NCBI GenBank assembly: GCA_033782935.1
Contig: JAWQEG010001220.1
Span: 744,001-808,000 of the forward strand
Source of the DNA: Petrolisthes cinctipes
Taxonomy: Eukaryota; Arthropoda; Malacostraca; Decapoda; Porcellanidae
Length of the DNA stretch: 64,000 nucleotides
Direction of reading: 5' to 3'
This document shows, piece after piece, positions 63,901-64,000 of the stretch; within the stretch, counting starts at the first letter, position 1; each line of letters begins with the position of its first letter. The translations under genes were made by a program, and so were the position numbers. The notes under the pieces were generated by a model. That model did not search any database, had not been told where the DNA came from, and saw only the letters and a list, made by a program, of their open reading frames with translations.

Positions 63901-64000
63901 ATTTTAGATATCGACTTTGGGCACCTAAAATATCGATTTTTAGCATGTTTTGGCCCTATATTTTAAAAATACTCTAACTAGGAGTAGGCATGTACAGATC
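60966..64000 (+). repeat. Mixed satellite monomers to the window end
   Basis: About 18 monomers. C monomers end at 61,652 and 63,166, and S monomers at 61,977, 62,301, 63,490 and 63,990. Landmarks 62,154-62,832 resemble 59,263-59,941, and 63,667-64,000 resembles about 57,419-57,741 at offset 6,248, both with more divergence than the named duplications. The array continues past the end. Confidence 0.87.

Larger units (their letters stand above)
1..64000 (+). repeat. Continuous head-to-tail satellite DNA array, whole window
   Basis: About 382 tandem monomers fill the window from the first to the last base. I tracked the recurring landmark GCATGTACAG (variants GGGATGTAC, ACATGTAC, GCAAGTAC). 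It recurs every 176-177, 147 or 158 bp, with small indels giving an overall range of about 139-180 bp, and always in the same orientation. Class counts by hand are about 256 long, 92 short and 34 intermediate, and their summed lengths account for the full 64 kb. The reference long monomer is about 41% GC with 7 CpG. The array enters and leaves the window, so its true size is unknown. The likely setting is centromeric or other constitutive heterochromatin of a eukaryote, perhaps a plant. That is inference from unit length and array homogeneity only, since no family-specific motif was recognised. No inversion, transposon or unique sequence interrupts it. Confidence 0.98.

Noticed and set aside
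1..64000. CRISPR array
   Set aside because: Repeats with a fixed period could suggest one, but the whole unit is conserved, there are no unique spacers, and the units are far longer than CRISPR repeats.
1..64000. Assignment to a named satellite family or species
   Set aside because: The unit length resembles several plant centromeric satellites of 165-180 bp, but I recognise no diagnostic sequence and could not run a search. A nucleotide search with the 177-bp consensus against satellite collections would decide.

Overview
The window is one uninterrupted tandem satellite DNA array. I found no gene, RNA gene, transposon, CRISPR array or unique-sequence island. Reading end to end, I placed about 382 monomer boundaries. 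Every monomer is on the same strand and every spacing lies between about 139 and 180 bp, so no base is left over for anything else. The organism is a eukaryote. The scale, the homogeneity and the near-nucleosomal 176-177 bp unit fit a centromeric or other heterochromatic satellite, most commonly seen in plants, but nothing in the sequence fixes the species and I do not recognise the family. The minus-strand open frames that run through the array (up to about 205 codons) are a by-product of repeat lengths divisible by three. I do not annotate them as genes. The monomer occurs in three length classes: L (176-177 bp, about 256 copies), S (147 bp, about 92 copies) and C (158 bp, 34 copies). L is itself an old dimer of two diverged 88-89 bp halves. 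S is L with 29 bp removed from the left half between two ATAT copies. C is L with about 18 bp removed from the right half. These classes follow an order: C is always followed by a 177-class L, and S monomers are almost never adjacent. Layout, with HOR meaning higher-order repeat: 1-1,960 is duplicated at 3,650-5,623 (offset about 3,649). 5,624-8,660 is a mixed block. 8,661-10,522 is an 11-monomer, 1,863-bp HOR, and with its 3' flank to about 13,270 it is copied at 26,762-31,370 (offset 18,101). 12,650-17,220 recurs at 19,500-24,575 (offset 6,853-6,855, then 7,355). 17,926-20,537 is two copies of an 8-mer HOR (1,306 bp). 23,036-28,623 is three tandem copies of the 11-mer. 31,371-35,497 is mixed. 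35,498-38,180 is a 9-mer pair (1,499 bp). About 37,570-44,884 is a 22-mer pair (3,655 bp). 44,885-59,587 is mixed monomers with no clean HOR seen. 59,588-60,965 is a 4-mer pair (689 bp). 60,966-64,000 is mixed again. Taken together, the sequence records unequal exchange and segmental duplication at whole-monomer steps inside one homogenising array. All coordinates and lengths come from reading by eye. Identities described as high are qualitative and were not computed.
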